Positions 24,815-37,015 are shown, numbered from the stretch's first letter. The stretch: DNA of 64,000 nt from Struthio camelus (GCF_040807025.1 NC_090942.1:193992247-194056246); one strand, 5' to 3'. A program made the numbers and translations. Notes: a model not told the origin generated them from the sequence alone.

Positions 24815-25975
24815 TAGGTTACAAGGCCAGAAGAGACTCTTATGACCCTCTAGCTTGACCTCTTGCATAACACAACCTGTAGGACTTCCCTTAATTAATT
24901 TGTGTTTGAACTAAAGCCCCTCTTTTAGGAACAATAAGAGATTTTGATTTTTTCTGGGAAATCCCACCACAGCTCTTGGCGAATTATTCCAAAGACTTTT
25001 ACCTGCTGTAAAAATGTCTTCAGTGCATGTAATCAGAGTTTGTTTGGCTTCAACTTCCAGGCCTCAGACCTTATATTTAAAGCATGCTGTTAAAAGGTGT
25101 GTTCCCTTCCGGCCAGGTGTCCTGCAAGTACATTATAACTGTCTCTTAAACAGATAAATCAGGTGGAGTCTCTCTGCCCACCACGTTTTCCTATTTTCTA
25201 CTCCTCTCAAGGGTTTTCCATAGTTAGCTAATGACCACCTTGAACTATGGGCACCAGAACTGAGCCAAGAAAGGCTACTGCAAAAGTGCTAGTTACAGAG
25301 GTGGGGTGCATCTTTCCCCATATTTCCTGGGATTTTATACCCCCAACCATTGCGTTATCTTTATTGGCTTCCATTATGTCTATACTGTCAAACCTGTGCC
25401 TGAACCTATGTTCACGCTCAGCTCACTTACCACCCACGTAGTTTAGATGCAAACATGACTCAGATGCAGACTTCTGCTAGGCTCTATATCCCCATGGGTA
25501 TCCTAAGAAGGAGTGAAAATGGAGGCTTGGGGGAGGTCTCTGTACAAACTGCTCTAGACTAAGTGTGCTACAGCCTCATCTACCAGCAGATGTCCCAAGC
25601 TAGACTTCTGCTAAGCACAGCAGAAAAACCATGAGCCTGACCTACAGCAGGGCTATTAACCAACAGTGTAGATGGAAAGTCTTAGGGCTTGGCCCTGCGG
25701 GACCCCTTCAGCTTCCACAGGCTTTTCTGCACATCTGCTGCCATGTCAGCTGGCCCTTCATGCTCTCTTTGTGTGGCTGATTACTTTGGCATAGTTACAA
25801 ATGAATTTCACCTGATAAACTCTCCATTTTGATAGTGAGTCATTGGTAACGACTCTCTCTCTCTCTCTCTCTTGTTTTCCTCCCAAGTTTTTTCATACCA
25901 ATTTGATCTAGGTCATGCTTCTTGTGCTTGGTCACAAGAGTTTCAGGTGGGATAGCGGCAAAAGCTTTGCAAAAG
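24815..25975 (-). mobile_element. old CR1 LINE fragment, antisense
   Basis: Reads as the reverse complement of a CR1 3' part. From left to right: AAGGCCAGAAGAGACTCTTATGAC, CTTGACCTCTTGCATAACACA, TTCAACTTCCAG, GGGCACCAGAACTGAG, a GGCCCTGCGGGACCCC block near 25690, TTGATAGTGAGTCATTGGTAAC near 25830, and GCAAAAGCTTTGC..AAGTGAAGT near 25960. These blocks occur in this order in antisense CR1 of turtles and crocodilians (recalled, not aligned). A segment at about 25440-25680 does not fit and may be an insertion. Heavily mutated, no reading frame left. Confidence 0.75.
25853..25871. repeat. (CT)n microsatellite
   Basis: About nine CT units inside the antisense CR1 fragment, interrupting the block after the TTGATAGTGAGTCATTGG motif. 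Confidence 0.95.
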
Positions 25976-26119
25976 TGAAGTGACACCTTTTTCTGCTCCA
26001 ACCCTGTGGGCAGCCAGCGTAAAGTAGCTGATGTGTCAGTGGGAACTCATGCTTAGCTAACAGCTCAGTCCTATCCCCAAATCCTTTAAAGGAATGAGCG
26101 CCCAGGAGAGCGCTGCACA

Positions 26120-26600
26120 GCCAGTAGAGCATGTCCTGCGTTCTTTGCTCCTAGATATGTAATTTTATGGGGGCTACATTAAAATACGTTTGCTAAAGCA
26201 CAGTTTACTAAGAGATCCAGATTGCTCACTGTTAGTGACCTGTTTCAGTTCTTATCACTCTCCTAATTAGGGTGTTATCTAAAAACTTGAGCAGTGATGA
26301 TATGTTCTTTTTTATGTCACTGATAAAGTTCTGAAATTGCTAAAGTCTACTCCATGCTTAAATCCTTAAGTAAATATACCCCCTGTACAAAAATGCCCTG
26401 TTAAAATGACATTTTGAGACCAGCTGGTCAACATTTAATGCTTTTAATGCATGCTATGTTAATTTTGCAGAAATTTCATCGGATGAAATGTCATGGGTTA
26501 CCAAGACAAATAACCTACAGAAATGTAACCATTATTACTTTATAACATTGCTACCTTTATTCACCAAACTTGTAATTGTATCTGAGTGATAGTTTCCATC
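26120..26600 (-). mobile_element. second old CR1/L3-like fragment, antisense
   Basis: Contains TTTGCTCCTAGATATGTAA, GATCCAGATTGCTCACTGTTAGTGACCTG, CACTGATAAAGTTCTG, then a block at about 26445-26590 with AAATGTCATGGGTTACCAAG and TACCTTTATTCACCAAACTTGTAAT. In antisense CR1/L3 the first of these blocks belongs 3' of parts already seen in 24815-25975, so this is a separate copy or a rearrangement rather than a simple continuation. Confidence 0.65.
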
Positions 26601-29600
26601 TACCTGTGTCAACTGGCATTGATGACATTACTGTCAACTCTTCAGTGATAGATGCCCAGAATCAGTATAAGGCTCACAGCCTTAAATACATCCATCCATC
26701 CATATATATACACATATATATATAGGCCTGGGCTGTTCTGTTTAACTTTATAACCAAAACTAAAACAGTAAAACCCAGCATGAGTGTTCTTTCAGTTTTC
26801 TGAAGCTTCTGCAGCATTTAAAGGCTAATTGATTGAAAAAAACACGTTACAAGTTGCTGGGTGCAAGTTACGTGGACCTACTCATTTTAAATTGTTTAAC
26901 TTGAATGGCTATCACTTTACATTCTCAAATTTATATTGGAGAAATTTATATTTCTCAAATTTATATTCTCAAATTTATATTGGAATTGGAAGTATTTTGT
27001 TGCCATCTTGGAATATGCATCTATCATCTGTTTTTTCCCCCCAAAAGAAGAGAAATAGTTATTGAAATAGTTATTGAACATCTGTCTTTCTTTTGCATTG
27101 CAATTGACAAGTCATATTTTATCAAATACTAGTAGATCAGTGGGATAGTTAGGATTTTTTTTCCGTTTCAAATAGATATTAAAAATCCTAAGAATCGTCA
27201 TCGCTCTTTACATTGCTGACTGCCAATCTTGTGTTTGAGTTCTCTATGAGTTTCATGCTTCTGACTTAGAATAATTGTAATAATTTAAAATGCTAGATAC
27301 TTGTTATAATAACTATTATAATTACTATTATAATGAATTTCTATAAGTTCTGATTTATAATGATTATTATAAATTGTAATTTATACTTTAAATATAATTT
27401 ATATGCATTCTACAGTTAAGTGGATAGCATTCTTTTCACTTCTCCAGTCAAGACTGTAGGTTTTTAACCAGTGAAGCCTTCTTTTTTTGGGTAGCCTGAG
27501 AAATTTTCTTGAACAATTCACAGTTATCATTTCCACAAGGACAGGTTTCAGTTTCTCATTGTTTTTAGCTTTCTGAAATTTCCTTCTAAAACACCAAATA
27601 TTTTTGTCAGTGCTTTGGACTTTACCTTGTTCATTCATAAAAAATACTAAGTCTGTGAAGATAGCATGCATCTGAGCCACCACTGCTTTGGGGTCCCAGG
27701 ATTAATTCTTCCTTGTCAGCACAGATGAAGGCAAACAGAGCTTTCTCTTGCCTTCGATTCTTGAGTTAGGATATGGTTACCTCTAGTATTGGGAAGTTTG
27801 GGGACATTTTAGTATCAGCAACAGGGGACTTTGGGCATATTTCCCTCAGACTGAAGTCTCGCACAAAGTCACGTCTCTTCCCCCTAACCATAGCAGAGAG
27901 ATAACTAGGTAGCCAACCAGTTTGTTTTCAGATCTGGAGGTCTGTGCCCAAAAGGCACTAGTACATTATCTTGTTTCTATGCCAAAGAAAAAAAAAAAGA
28001 CATTTTCTTCTCAGCCCAACTGTGCTGACAGAAGAGATAACCCCAGCCAGCATGTCACCCTGTGCCCACTGGAGGGAGACTACCAGCCTCAGACACTGCC
28101 CCAGCACCTGGAGTCGTTTCTTCACAGCTATCTGCAACTAGAAAACAGATGATCCCATTTGTGCAGGTGTTGCCATTTCCAGGATCCTTTTCCCAGCCTG
28201 ACCCTTCCTGTAGCTGCCACCTTTGGCATTTCCGCCATGCAGCTCTCCTCCCTGCTAGCCTGGATTTGGTCTCAGGTGTGATCAGTTTGCATGCTCTCCT
28301 GCTGTTTTATTACCCATGCCGCTACTGCTAGAGAGAAGCAGCTAAAGATCGTTTTCTCTTTGCCTCCCTTGGTGTCTCCGTTCTTTTTGTTCTTGACATT
28401 AGGATTTGGGGCTAAATGAGTGTTCATTTGTTCCCTCTTGTTCCTGTCCCTTCTGTTATTAGTTTCTCGCTCTCCAGGGAAACCAACTTTAGCAGCAAGG
28501 AACCAGACGTTTTATCGGCTGCTAACCAGATGCCTCAGAGATCAGCTCTGCTGAAGTATTTTAATGAAAAATATGTTCCCGATGAAATTTGGACGGCATG
28601 CTAACAAAGACAGATCTTAGTCCTTAGCATCACAGCAGGTGTGTTATGTGCAAACATAATCCAGTACGCTTCAAAGGGTTTAATAATGTGGTCTGTGTAT
28701 TTATACTGTGCTCATCCTTCTGTTATCTGGGTTCTTTACAATTTCTATTGTGTAATCGTAGAGAAGACTTGTGTTTTTTAATCACTATTTTTTGGACTGT
28801 GTCCCTTTTTGGGAACGTTGACACAAAGGCAAGACGGGTCTAAAGAAGGCACCAACGGGGAGTGCAGTGACCTGATCTGTGGTCCTGATCTTGTCTCTGC
28901 CTTTACAATTTCAGCATAATCTCAGTGAATCAGCTTACTCAGGCATAAAAATGAGGACAAAGCCTTTTTCATCAGGAGCGGGAGACAACAGGACCAAAGA
29001 TTACTTATAACTTGTAAAATACTTGAAGGCCATTGGATCAAAGGCACTACAGAAGAGCCAAATACTGTGTTATGAGTAAAACATATTGCCACATGTTCCA
29101 GACTCTTTCCTGCTTTGTCAATTTATTTATTTTCTCCTCTGAAATACAATGGAAGAATGACATTTTTTCTTAGCGATTAAGTTTTTAAAAAACCTTGTTC
29201 AAAGGGGAAAAAGCCTGGCAAAGCGTTCACCGACATAAGGCTTTTTTCAGATGTCAAACGCAGGCGGCGGGTGAGACGTGCGTTTCGGTCGTGGGAATTC
29301 AGCAGACTTCTCAGCGCAGAAAGTCATTTGCGGCACGCTCCCTCTCCGCTCAACTTCTTCATCGTCGCTCACCTGACACGAATGTTTTATTAATGTGTGT
29401 GACTTCTTAACAGTTTCATTCAAAGCAAGCCCTGTATCATGTCGCACCCAGTTGTGTCTGTTGGTACCTTAGATGACTGATAGATGCGACATGAGCTTCC
29501 GGCACAACTCTTTACGCCCGTGCACATCAGTCACCCCACGGTGGTGCTGGCCGGAGCCACCTTCTTGCAGCCAGACCTGACACCCAGACCAGGGCCTGAC

Positions 29601-30099
29601 GGGGCAGGCTCCTCAGCGCCCGAGGAAAGGCTTGCACCGCGTCCTCGTGAAACACGAGCAGGTCGTGTAGCCGCATCTTCTGTGATGTTTTTCTGCTGGT
29701 GAAATGGAGCGAATTTACCTTCAGCGGACTGGACGTGCGCGCACGTGCACGTTCCTTCTCCTCGGAACAAAGAAATCAGACAAAATCATAGTGACCCCCA
29801 AAAAGACTGAGGTAAGACCGGAGCTAAGGAACCATATGCACGTCTATTAAAATAAAAGAGGAGACTATCAGGTTATTTAAATTAAAAGGCTTAAAAACAG
29901 CTTGAAAAATCTTTCTGATACAGTGATACTTTAGTCTTTGCTTTGCGGCGCCCAGCCCGAGCTCCTAAGTGGGTGTTTATCTTGCTTCCCTGAACGTTGT
30001 TGACGGTACTCCCGATGGCAGTCTGCCTTTGAAGCTTCAGGCACTGCGGACCCCAGCTCGCACATGGAAAAGGGTTTTTAGTGCGCGTTGACCCGAGGA
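26601..30099. other. intergenic DNA, right part
   Basis: No gene recognised. AT-rich DNA with a short repeat of AAATTTATATT-type blocks (26931-26985) and a (TTATAA)-rich tract (27296-27410), turning GC-richer from about 29200 towards the CpG island. Open frames here are short and unrecognised. Confidence 0.65.
26931..26985. repeat. short AT-rich tandem-like repeat
   Basis: Three copies of TTCTCAAATTTATATT-like sequence at about 15-25 bp spacing. Confidence 0.85.
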
Positions 30100-30400
30100 G
30101 AGCGGCAGTGGGAAGGCCGGGGACGGAGGCGGCGGGGCTCCTCGTCTCCTGCTCGGTTTCGGTGTCTAGGTGAAGCAGAGAAGCTCGCGTTTTTTCGGAA
30201 GCTTTATTCGCCCGGCCACGGAGACGCTACGAGTGAACTCTGAAAGGGGGTTCGGTTTGTTTTCAGTTGAGGGGCTGAAAAAGTAGGAAATTACTTCCAT
30301 TCCTATCGTTAATTTCACGCCCACCCTTATTGTAGCTGAACTAGCGGCGAGGCGAGGCCGGCCCGGGGCCGGGCGGGCCTGTGAGGGCGGCGCGGCACCG

Positions 30401-30427
30401 CCTCCTCCTCCTCCTCCTCCTCCTCCC
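30401..30427. repeat. (CCT)n trinucleotide repeat
   Basis: About eight CCT/CTC units in the CpG island, upstream of the inferred THSD1 exon 1 donor. Confidence 0.95.
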
Positions 30428-30450
30428 CTCGTCAGGGCGGCGCCGCCCCC

Positions 30451-30494
30451 GCTCTGCTCTGCTCTGCTCTGCTCTGCTCTGCTCTGCTCTGCTC
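30451..30494. repeat. (GCTCT)n pentanucleotide repeat
   Basis: Eight uninterrupted GCTCT units plus a partial ninth in the CpG island, 130-170 bp upstream of the probable exon 1 donor. Likely polymorphic in length. Confidence 0.97.
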
Positions 30495-30499
30495 CCCTC

Positions 30500-30624
30500 A
30501 GGGCCGCGCCTCGCGCCGCCGCCGCCGCCAGGGGCGCGGGCTGCGCCGCCTCGCACCCTCCATTTAACCCTTCCGCGCTGCCCGGCCGGGCTGAGCCGAG
30601 CGGCCGCCGCCGCCGCCTGTGGAG
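30500..30624 (+). other. THSD1: THSD1 non-coding exon 1 (5' end unknown)
   Basis: Inferred. The island contains a consensus donor at 30624/30625 and no in-frame start for THSD1, whose start codon lies in an exon with a clear acceptor at 37322. The transcription start cannot be placed; 30500 is only an approximate boundary. Confidence 0.45.
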
Positions 30625-33474
30625 GTGAGTGAGGGCACCCGCCGCCTGTCAGCGCCCCGCTGCCGCTCGGGCGGCGGTGGCCGAGGCGGCTCCGCGGGGC
30701 GCCCAGCCGCGGCTTCTCGCTGCGGGGACGGCGGTGTGAGAGGCGGCGGCGCCCGCCGGGCGGAGCGGGCTCGGGAGCCGTTGGGCGCTGCGCGCCGGCA
30801 CGTCGGGGTCGGGCCGGGCCCCGCGGGACGCGGCGGCGCTGCGCTGCAGCGGGGCGGAGGGGAGGGGGGGGTTGCGCGAATTTGGGGTTTCCCCGCAAAA
30901 GCGGCGCCGGAGCTGGTGCCGCGGGCGGGCTCGGGCGCTTCTGGGCGAATTCCGCGCGGTTTTGGGGCTCGGAGAGAGCGGGGTGGCCGCGGAGGGTGCC
31001 GCTGGGCGCCCCCCGCGCCGGGGGGGGGGCTGCCCTGCCGGGCGCCGTCGGGCGCTCCGTGCGCTGCAGCGCGAAGTTATTTCCGATTAAAAATATATAT
31101 ATATATATACACCTCTAACTCGAGATTCTGTTTCCGTATTTATCCTCCTTTGCCTGTGATCACCTCTGCCTTTGGGGCAGGGGTTGTCGTGCCCGAGTGC
31201 CTGACCCTAGTTACCACAGGTGCGGAGTAACAAAAATACCAGAGTAGGCGATAGCGCTTTTCCCTGTGTCTGGTGATTTCTGCATGGCATCGGTCCTCAG
31301 AGCAGACAGACAAGAGGCGCGTGGGTATGGGGCGAAATCACTGGAAAGCCCAGTAAGCAGCTTTCCAGTGCTCTTTTAAGGCTGATAGTTCATGGTGTTT
31401 CAGACCTGCTTCTCAGATGTACTTCTGACTATTTCAAGTAGGTAATTACATATATTGCATTTACAATGATCTTTAAGAAAAACATCAGCGGAAAGGGATC
31501 CCACAATGAACAAGACAAAAAAAAATCTGCAGGAAGAAGAAAAGAATGGGCGATTGCATTCTGTCTCTCATGCCGTGCATGGGGTGATCAGATGCGTTTA
31601 ATTCTTCGCATCCATTACTTATTATTGTTTGGATGTTCTCCCAAATCCCCCTATGCTTAATAAACTTATTTTCACTGTACATTTTCCAAAGTAATTCTCA
31701 TCCATATATTCACTGTACTGTAGCCCTTGTGTTTCAAAGGATGCACGTTGCTGGCCAGCTCTCGAATTGCTGAGCTCGTATAAATAGGAGCTGAGAAATC
31801 CCAGGGTTTTGTGAGACCAGACCCCAAATGTTGATGAAAATAGACTTTCCAGCTAATAATTTCTTCTTTCTTGCACGCAGAAAATCTGGCGCTATCTGTT
31901 TCAGGCTGTTGAATTTAGATGCCTAATTTTAATAAAATCATTATCTGATAACAACATAAAACTGTCTGATGTGTAAATAAGAATGAAAGATGCCTTTGAG
32001 GATGGCAGCTCCAGCCCCCTGCTGTGGCAGAGCAGGCATCACATCATATGCTGTTCTTCCTAAACTCAGTTCCATCCTGGAAGGAGCACATGTCTGGCCC
32101 TGAGTGGTCAGCAGTGATTAGACTTGGATAAAACGTGATGCACACCTGAGGTACTCCCTCTTTAATGCTGAGGTGGACGATTATAGGCGAAGTTCTGAAA
32201 TTCCCAGCAGGTGGGAGCACTTCAATAGCAGGCTAATCCTGCACCGCAGTAAGCGCATGCTGGTTGAAAATAATTAATCTCTTTCCTGACATACAGACAA
32301 AATATCTTAAATTTACAGAAATCTTGCAGGTACAGATTTCTTTTTGCTGTTCATGCTGCTTGGCCACCTCTTTATGGCAAACGGAGGAACGATTTAGGGG
32401 CTGTGAGGCTTTTGCGTCTCTAGCCCATTTCGTTGTCGCTCCCTCATGCATAACCAGAGCCATGCAAATTTTGGGTTATAAACACAACTGAAAAAATGTT
32501 TACTAACGTTAAGGAATTATTAAGGAAACAGTTTTGCATCTGGGTCCCCCCCGCTCCCTTTACGTTCTGACAACACTTTGCTCATCTTGGACTTTTGTAT
32601 AGGTGACTTCGTTTCTCTGACAGTGTCACTGCAGAGCCCGGCTGGTCCCCTGGGGGCGGCCGCGGCTTGTGCCGCCACTTGAGGTAGTGGGGTGGGGAGG
32701 GGGAGCAGACCCCTGCCGGCTCCGAGAGGATGAGCCCTGCCCTGCCTCCTCCACGCGCCCCTTCCCAAGCCGTCTCCTGTGCCTCGGGGCCGTTCTCCGG
32801 GGTGAGGTGGATGGGGACGCCCCTCTTCCCTACCCCAAAAAGCCAGGGAGCGCTCTCGTAGGGGTTAGGGTGATGGTGGGATCCGTCAAAGCGGCTGTCC
32901 ACCTTAGCCTGCATGCGGAGCAGGCTCTAGACAGCGCAGAGATTTGAGGTTCAGTGTGTTTTATATAAAAAACTAGTGTTTTTTCATGGAATAGCTGATT
33001 AATTCCTGATGGCCTTCTCTTAACTGCAGCCCTAACTTGCCTCTCGTCTTCCTTACGAAGAAGGAGTAGTTGCTGGAAGCAGAAATATATTATTGCAGCT
33101 GAGGGCGTTAGTAACAAATGGTTATCTGTCATAAACCAGCTGGTTGTAGCACTAGGATGAGGTGGCTGGCTTGTGAACCATTGTGTCTGTTCTTTGGACT
33201 TCTGGTACTGCTGCAAAAAGCGCTGGAAGGCATAAAATCCAGTAGGCTTGTGAGTGGTTTGTTGTTTGTTTGTTATTTATTTATAAAACTTGTGGGATCT
33301 CCAGAATGATCTCAAAACAATTTATGAATTCAAGGTTGTGGAGAAAAAGGGACAGTATTTGAACAGCTGAATGTATGTGACTCTAATAGTCAGTATGTCC
33401 CCTTTTCTATTACTTTATTTACAACAAAAATTGTAAATAAAATTGTTAATTGTATCTTTGGTGCTCATATGGTT

Positions 33475-33710
33475 CCTGACACTGTAGTGTCCGTAAGCCT
33501 TACAGACTGTGGAGGATTTATCTTCACAGTACCCGTATCAGGCAGTGAAGTAGTATTTCCAGTGAGGAACTATGACACAGAGAAACTAAGTGATGTGACC
33601 AATATCACACAGGCGATCTGTCGCAGAGCAGTGACTTGAAGTTCTCCTGTGTCTTTTGCATTATACACAAACCTCTTGGTCTTCGTTTCCTTAGGCCCTT
33701 TATGGTATAT
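33475..33710 (+). mobile_element. CORE-SINE/MIR-like relic
   Basis: Contains GACACAGAGAAACTAAGTGATGTGACC, ATATCACACAGGCGATCTG and GCAGAGCAGTGACTTGAAGTTCTCC, in the order and spacing of the MIR/CORE-SINE core (ACAGAGA..AAGTGA..TCACACAG..GCAGAG..GAA). Too diverged to name the subfamily. Confidence 0.65.
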
Positions 33711-34019
33711 CCCTTTCTCATCTGTCATTTCTGACTTACTTTGGAGAGGAAGTCTTCCATTTCCAAGCAGCCCATTATGCCATCTTTTGGAACAGAAAGC
33801 ATCTTTTTATGTTGCTGTGCTACTGTAGTGTCTCATACAATAGAGTCTTAGACCATGCTAATCCACTAAAGTAATAAATTTAAAAAGCCAGTTATTCAAA
33901 GTCTGATAGCCTGCTCTTTTGGATCTTTTTTCATCTCATCAAGCTAATGAACTTGATGTAAAAGATCTGAATAGAAACGTACATTTTAAGATGCACTGTC
34001 TGCCTTGAAAAGCAAAACT

Positions 34020-34290
34020 TATCTGAGTAGGAGAAGGGGAACAATGATAGAGCAGAATGCAAAGATGTAGGGAATTTTTAAGAAGAAAAATGAGAAGAAT
34101 TCCAGGAAGAAGTTGGCTGAGGGAGGAAGACTGAGAGGAGAAGAGAGAAATGTGAACCAGGCTTACAGGTCAGTGCAAAGTATGTACAAAACTGAGACAG
34201 AGGAAGGAAGAGGAGAGAAAATGCAAGGAGAGGAGCATGTGGGGAAAGAGGAAAAGGAGAGGGGGAATATGGAACTAGAAATGGGGGACT
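34020..34290. repeat. purine-rich (GA) tract
   Basis: About 270 bp of strongly purine-biased + strand (GAGGAAGACTGAGAGGAGAAGAG, GGAAAGAGGAAAAGGAGAGGGGG and similar) in THSD1 intron 1. The strand bias is unlike the flanks. Confidence 0.85.
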
Positions 34291-34784
34291 GCAATCTCTT
34301 GATTATACTGTGAATTAGCAATTCTTTCATTACAAGCTGCTATTTCAGTTGGGCTAGCAAAAGGCAAAAACTCAGACAAACTTCATGAACGTGTTTTAAT
34401 CATTGCTTCACTTGAAAGTAAAGCTGTATTGTAGCTCGTAGCCTCGTCTAGCATTATGCTAGATAGAGGGGCTCCAGTAGCAGTCCAGTGACAACGTAGG
34501 CTTACAGAGCATAAATTAGCCCAGGGCTAGACTTTAGAGGTGCATGATATAATTAATTGGAAGTTAGCTTTGGTACTGTTTCAAATACCCCAGTTTCAGC
34601 TTGGGTGTTGCCTGCATTACGCTGTGTTGTACGTGTCTCCGGTGTCTTTTCCGAAGTGAACCGAGATAAGGCAGATGAAAGGCAAAAGGGAAGAACGTTA
34701 TTATTCTAGTTAACGATCTGTATTACTGAGGCATCAAAAAGCCCTGGTGTTAGGCTTTATCCACAAGTTTGCTTGGAAAGAGTC

Positions 34785-34990
34785 GCTATCCTGAAGAGTT
34801 TATACCCTAAGTACAAGATAGGAGGGATGGGATGGGAAAGAGAGGAGTGGATTAGTGCTGCAATTTGCTAACATCATATATTTGACAATAGCAGAACGAC
34901 GAACAGAAGTCAGGTCTCCCGTGTCTCACTCCAGTGCCCTGTCTAATGAACCACGCTGTCTTTCCATCTGTCAAGCTGACATGCACAAAT
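34785..34990 (+). mobile_element. CORE-SINE-like relic, 3' part
   Basis: Starts with GAAGAGTTTATACCCTAAGTACAAGATA and continues to AGAAGTCAGGTCTCCCGTGTCTCA, GCCCTGTCTAATGAACCACGCTGTC. These match the tail half of the ancient amniote SINE common in reptile genomes (gene-of-origin unclear; recalled pattern, not aligned). Confidence 0.55.
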
Positions 34991-36109
34991 TAAAATGTAT
35001 GGCAAGTAGCTCAAGAGTATTCTCCCACCCAATCTTTTCTCTTTCTTCCCTAGGATTCTTCCCTAGGATTCTTCCCTTCCTTCAGTATCTTTATTTCCTT
35101 TCTACAGTGTGGCACTGATTAGATAGAAGTTAGGGTTTCTTCAAATTTTACCCATCAGTGTGTGACTATCTAAAAAAATATTTATAGAAAACATTTGAAA
35201 AATATACAGCTAGGAGAACTAGAAATGGAGAGTATCTATTAGATCGTTCAGCACACTGATGATTGTTCCCCGTAAAACATTTTTTTTCCCTCTTAAGTTC
35301 AGTGCAGTTTTTAAAAATGCCACGTAACTTCTATTATTTTCCTTCAGTGACTATGCTATATGTCTCATCTATCACTTTTTTTTTTTTTTACTAAACCTGC
35401 TTTTTTAAAATTAGACCACTTTGATTCTTTGTGTGCTTTTTTTTAAGAAAATGCCCTGATTAGTAATTAGTAATGACTAATGAAATGAATTAGCAGACTA
35501 TCAATATATTGAGCCTCTGATATGATATCATGTCCCTGACAGTAGCCAGTACCGTATGCTGTGAAGGAAGACTCAGGAGTACATGGAAATTGCAATTACG
35601 GAGCAACCTGCCCCGGGAAGAGGTGATTCTTAACCACGCTCTGTTAACAGTCTACCAATGTCTTGAGGCATAAGGTTTGTATCCCTATAATTTACAGCGT
35701 ATCAAATGAAACTGTGGGTGTTCTTGGTATCACTGTCACTATCTAATTCTCTTTTGGAGCCTTGTCAAGCTCATGGGTGAGATGATGATTATTTCCTTCA
35801 AATATGTACAGCTATTACTGTAATGGCCTTTCCTGATGCCTTGGCAAAGCCCTGCATGCTACCGCTAATCTTTTTCCTGGAAACTGTCTCCAGCCACTTG
35901 AATTGTGTGCATAAGAGAATCTGGAGAGAAAATGGGCACAGAAGATACAGGAGGGGATGATAAAATAATTAAAAAAGCTTTTAAAGGATATGTCTGCTAT
36001 GTTTTAGTCCAACAAGTTTAACGATCTTATTGTTGAAATATCTCATTATTTTTATAATTCCTTGAATTATACCTGGTCTGTATCAAACTGGTTCTTACAT
36101 TTTATATTT

Positions 36110-36156
36110 GCTCTGCAGAGGTCTTTTCCAACCTCACATCTTCTATGAATCTGAGT
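36110..36156 (+). mobile_element. ancient CR1 3' tail
   Basis: CTCTGCAGAGGTCTTTTCCAACCTCACATCTTCTATGAATCTG follows the CR1 sense 3' end pattern (CAGAGGTCCCTTCCAACC..ATTCTATGATTCTG). Short, so moderately sure. Confidence 0.6.
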
Positions 36157-36995
36157 TTTGCACTCTCCTAACTTATTTCTGCTGCAGTACCAGATTTGTC
36201 CCATAAAATTATATTGTAAAAATTATTGAACAAGAACTTCCTTGCATGTTTGAGTGATGCCGAGCACAGTAGGGCTCTGGTTTTCTGACATTCCTATACA
36301 GTGCAAATGAGAGCAATTCTTATGTTTTGAGAATGGTTCCTTTGGGCAAGGTCTTCTCCTTTTAGATTCTCCCTTACTTCTATTTTTGAAGCAAATTGTT
36401 GGTTTTGCTGCTGTCATTTGTGCTTCCAACCTGTTTTATGATTGTTGTGAGATTCGTAAGGACTTGTTTAAAGTACATTGAAATAAAATTGTGATTCTTT
36501 TAATCTGCACAAGTTGAAGGAAAAAATGTGAGCGAAATGCAATATAAGAGAAACTTTCCAAATTGGGGTGTGTGTGGTTTTTTTGGGGAGGGGGGGCATA
36601 ACCAATGCTGTAGAGAGTATAAACTTAAAAATCTATGGAGGAAACTGAAAGTTAGCATCTTCTCCGTCTGATCGATCTGAATGACATAAAAAGTAACAGT
36701 AAATATAGTAAGATTATTAAACATGTTGCTAGATCTGAATAACAACACAATCTGAGAACCAAAATGATAGTGTTTTTTTTTTTTTAAAACTAGGTGTCTT
36801 ACTGTCAACTGCTTTCAAGCATGAAAGTAATGAGTTGTGTAGCAGCAGTAAACCTGCAATATCTACGTGTGCTGAGGTCAGAGTGCTTGTTTTACTCCTA
36901 CTTTTAACCATTAGATGTTTTTTATATTTTGTATAAAATACTTGTGTTTTTTTTTTTTAATTGCCACGAGTCTTGATTTCCATCCACCTTTCCAC

Positions 36996-37015
36996 CCCCC
37001 TTCCCCCCCCCCCCC
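36996..37015. repeat. poly-C run
   Basis: A nearly pure C tract beside short C blocks (CCACCCCCCTT), in THSD1 intron 1. The complementary G strand could form a quadruplex. Confidence 0.9.

Larger units (their letters stand above)
30100..31080 (+). promoter_or_regulatory. THSD1: CpG island, probable THSD1 promoter
   Basis: About 1 kb of very GC- and CpG-dense DNA, the only such island in the window. It lies upstream of the THSD1 coding exons and includes a perfect donor (GGAG|GTGAGT) at 30624/30625. No TATA box stands at a suitable place. It contains (CCT)n, (GCTCT)n, poly-G and CCG-rich tracts. VPS36's own promoter must be outside the window. Whether the island also drives an antisense transcript cannot be told. 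Confidence 0.75.

Noticed and set aside
30341-30898. 185-codon minus-strand frame and several + frames in the CpG island
   Set aside because: High GC removes stop codons; the translations are Arg/Ala/Pro-rich without any domain, and the region reads as promoter.
31780-31788. TATAAATAG as a possible TATA box
   Set aside because: It lies 1.1 kb inside the inferred THSD1 intron 1, away from the CpG island, with no downstream exon to serve.
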